The notes under the pieces: generated by a model
The model's database searches: none
What the model saw: the letters and a program-made list of their open reading frames with translations, nothing else
Told to the model about the DNA's origin: nothing
Part shown: positions 61,716 to 64,000 of the stretch, one piece after another
How the letters are laid out: every line of letters starts with the position of its first letter
Numbering within the stretch: the first letter of the stretch is position 1
Made by a program: the position numbers and the translations under genes
From: Lysobacterales bacterium
Lineage (GTDB): Bacteria; Pseudomonadota; Gammaproteobacteria; Xanthomonadales; Rhodanobacteraceae
Reading direction: 5' to 3'
Length of the DNA stretch: 64,000 nt
Assembly: GCA_021324945.1 (NCBI GenBank)
Contig: JAJPID010000060.1
Span: forward strand, 50,339 to 114,338

Positions 61716-62698
61716 TGCGGCCCGAAACGCGCGATCACTTCATCGTAGCGCGGCATCGCGCCAGCTGCGCCATTGCGCTCGGTGCTGAGTGCCGCGGTAC
61801 GATTGGCGTGCCGCATCGCGTCCACGAACGGCCGAGCCTCCCATCGCAGCATCGCCGCGGCCAGCGCGCCACAGAAGCAATCGCCCGCGCCGGTGGTGTC
61901 GATCGTTTTGGCGGGTTCCGTCGGCAAACGGTAGCACGATGCCGCATCCTTGCGGCGCTCCCGCTCGTCGTGCGAAACGAAACAGCCGTTGGCGCCCAGT
62001 GTAATCACCACGGTGGCATTCGGCGACAGCTTGCGCGCCAGCGCGTGCAGTGTGGAGTCGCTCATCGAAACCAATGCGTTTGCATCGACATCGACGTCGA
62101 GAAAGCGTCCGCACAGTTGCGCGAACTCGGTTTCGTTGGGCGTGAGCAGATCGGCTTCGCGCAGCAGGGTCAGCGTCAAGTCGGAATGCATGGGCGCGGG
62201 GTTGAGCACGCACGTCATGTTGCACTCACGCGCCAGTCGCACCGCAGCCTCGACCGCAGCCAGGCCGGTTTCCAGTTGCGTCAGCAGGATTCGCGCATCG
62301 GCGAACGCATCGCATTGCGCGCGGATGAAATCGGAAGTCAACGTCGCGTTTGCGCCGGGATTCACCACGATGCAATTGTTGCCCTGATCGTTCACCCACA
62401 CCGCGGTCGAAGCGGTGGGCTGATCGTCGAAGACCTGCCAGCGGCAGGACAGCGATTCGTCTCGTGCATCTTCTTGCGCTTGCGCGCCGAGTGCATCGCT
62501 GCCGATCGCACCGATAAACAATGTATTCCCGTCTTGTCGATGACACGCGACGGCCTGGTTGAAGCCTTTGCCGCCCGGACCGGTCGCAAAATTTCGGCCG
62601 AGCCGCGTTTCACCTGCTTGCGGAAAGCGGTGCACGCGCCAGACATGGTCGCGGTTGTAGCTGCCGACCACGATCACCTGCGGCGCAGTGGTGCTCAT
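61712..62698 (-). CDS. PfkB/ribokinase family sugar kinase
   Basis: QVIVVGSYNRDHVWRVHRFPQAGETRLGRNFATGPGGKGFNQAVACHRQ...KTIDTTGAGDCFCGALAAAM. Confidence 0.95.
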   Translation of the reverse strand: MSTTAPQVIVVGSYNRDHVWRVHRFPQAGETRLGRNFATGPGGKGFNQAVACHRQDGNTLFIGAIGSDALGAQAQEDARDESLSCRWQVFDDQPTASTAVWVNDQGNNCIVVNPGANATLTSDFIRAQCDAFADARILLTQLETGLAAVEAAVRLARECNMTCVLNPAPMHSDLTLTLLREADLLTPNETEFAQLCGRFLDVDVDANALVSMSDSTLHALARKLSPNATVVITLGANGCFVSHDERERRKDAASCYRLPTEPAKTIDTTGAGDCFCGALAAAMLRWEARPFVDAMRHANRTAALSTERNGAAGAMPRYDEVIARFGPH

Positions 62699-63996
62699 GC
62701 GCGATCGACGAAATGGTCCGCGAATGTGCGTTCACCTTGCACCGGCGCGACTGGACGGCGCGGCCGGAACAAGGGCACGAAAAGGATCGCCATGACCAGC
62801 GCATACAGCGCGAAGGCGCTCCAGATGCCGTGCCAGTTCTTGCAGACCGCAACCGCATCGTTGCAGGCGTGATCGGTGAAAAACGTGTCGATGGCCCAGC
62901 CGGCGATCAGGCTGCCCAGCACCGCGCCGACACCGTTGGTCATCAGCATGAAAAGGCCCTGCGCGGAAGCGCGGATCTTTGGATCGGCTTGTCCCTCAAC
63001 GAACAGCGAACCGGAGATGTTGAAGAAATCGAACGCCATGCCGTACACCACGCACGACAGCACGATCATCCAGAGTCCGGATCCCGGATCGCCAAACGCG
63101 AATAGGCCGAAGCGGAAGAACCACGCCAGCATGCTCATCGTCATCACGGCCTTGATGCCAAAACGTTTCAGGAAAAACGGAATGGTCAAAATAAATAATG
63201 TTTCCGAAATCTGCGAAATCGAAATGATGATCGCGGGATATTTCACTGCCAGCAGGCCTTGATACGCAGGCAGCTTGGCGAAATCGTGCAGGAAGGTGTC
63301 ACCGTAGGCATTGGTCAATTGCAGCGCCGCGCCAAGCAGCATCGCGAAGATGAAGAACACCGCCATCTGCGGATCGCGGAACAGCACGAACGAAGTCAAA
63401 CCCAGGCGATCGGCCAGCGTGCGGCTGTGCGCCGCGTCCAGCCGCGGCGGGCAGGGCGGCAGCGTAAACGCATAAATGCCCAGGATCAGCGATGCGGCCG
63501 CGGCGACGCGAAACTGCATCGCCGACACCTCGAAGTGCAACAGGCTCACTGTCCAGGTCGCAATGATAAAACCGATCGTGCCCCACACGCGGATGGGCGG
63601 ATACACCGTAACGACGTCCAGGTTTTCGTTCTTCAGCGCGTTGTACGCCACCGCGATCGCCAGCGAAATCGTCGGCATGTAGCAGACCATGTTCAACAAC
63701 ATGACCCAGAACAGCACGTTCGGATCGTTCACCAGCGGCACGCAGAACAGCACGATTGCGCCGGCGATCTGCAGCAGTCCGTACAAACGTTCCGCATTGA
63801 TCCACTTGTCGGCAACGATCCCGGCGACAGAAGGCATGAACAGCGCGGCGATGCCCATCGTCGAGAAGATCGCGCCGAACTGCGTCCCCGACCAATGCCG
63901 GTTCTGAAACCAGTACGCGCCGATCGTCAGCAGCCACGCGCCCCAGATGAAGAACTGGAGGAAGTTCATCACGATCAGGCGCAGCTTCAGGTTCAT
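62695..63996 (-). CDS. MFS nucleoside permease-like transporter (NupG family)
   Basis: MNLKLRLIVMNFLQFFIWGAWLLTIGAYWFQNRHWSGTQFGAIFSTMGIAALFMPSVAGIVADKWINAERLYGLLQI...; overlaps the kinase by 4 bp. Confidence 0.9.
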   Translation of the reverse strand: MNLKLRLIVMNFLQFFIWGAWLLTIGAYWFQNRHWSGTQFGAIFSTMGIAALFMPSVAGIVADKWINAERLYGLLQIAGAIVLFCVPLVNDPNVLFWVMLLNMVCYMPTISLAIAVAYNALKNENLDVVTVYPPIRVWGTIGFIIATWTVSLLHFEVSAMQFRVAAAASLILGIYAFTLPPCPPRLDAAHSRTLADRLGLTSFVLFRDPQMAVFFIFAMLLGAALQLTNAYGDTFLHDFAKLPAYQGLLAVKYPAIIISISQISETLFILTIPFFLKRFGIKAVMTMSMLAWFFRFGLFAFGDPGSGLWMIVLSCVVYGMAFDFFNISGSLFVEGQADPKIRASAQGLFMLMTNGVGAVLGSLIAGWAIDTFFTDHACNDAVAVCKNWHGIWSAFALYALVMAILFVPLFRPRRPVAPVQGERTFADHFVDRA

Positions 63997-64000
63997 CGCA

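Overview
A 64 kb window of a high-GC gammaproteobacterial chromosome. Gene content and repeat style suggest Xanthomonadales/Rhodanobacteraceae-like, but this is inferred without any search. The left ~20 kb is a type IV pilus locus: pilB at the left edge and two major-pilin paralogs at 18.8-20.0 kb, each with a readable sigma-54 promoter. Between them lies a ~17 kb sugar-nucleotide/glycosyltransferase island (gmd, fcl, Wzx-type flippase, several GT2/GT4 enzymes, methyltransferases, aminotransferase). Next to the pilins are two tandem polytopic membrane proteins with C-terminal TPR-like regions resembling TMTC/GT-C enzymes. After the pilins come rmlBACD, two S9 peptidases, dxs and a ClC channel. 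The rest is mostly housekeeping or metabolic: acyl-CoA dehydrogenase, modABC, a SET-domain protein, a non-canonical NRAMP transporter, a second EF-G, a molybdenum hydroxylase with an apparent frameshift, hemW, rdgB, rph, yicC, gmk, metF-ahcY behind an SAH riboswitch, metK, dusB, a ribokinase-family kinase and a nucleoside-type MFS transporter. The most interesting signals are: (1) the pilin-linked TMTC-like pair plus sugar island, a candidate pilin glycosylation system; (2) 7-bp-periodic inverted heptad repeats at the rph/rdgB/hemW boundaries that supply start and stop codons; (3) a two-copy hairpin element whose stem covaries; (4) a decayed DUF488 gene and a frameshifted Mo-hydroxylase subunit; (5) a direct-repeat motif shared by the ahcY and metK promoters.
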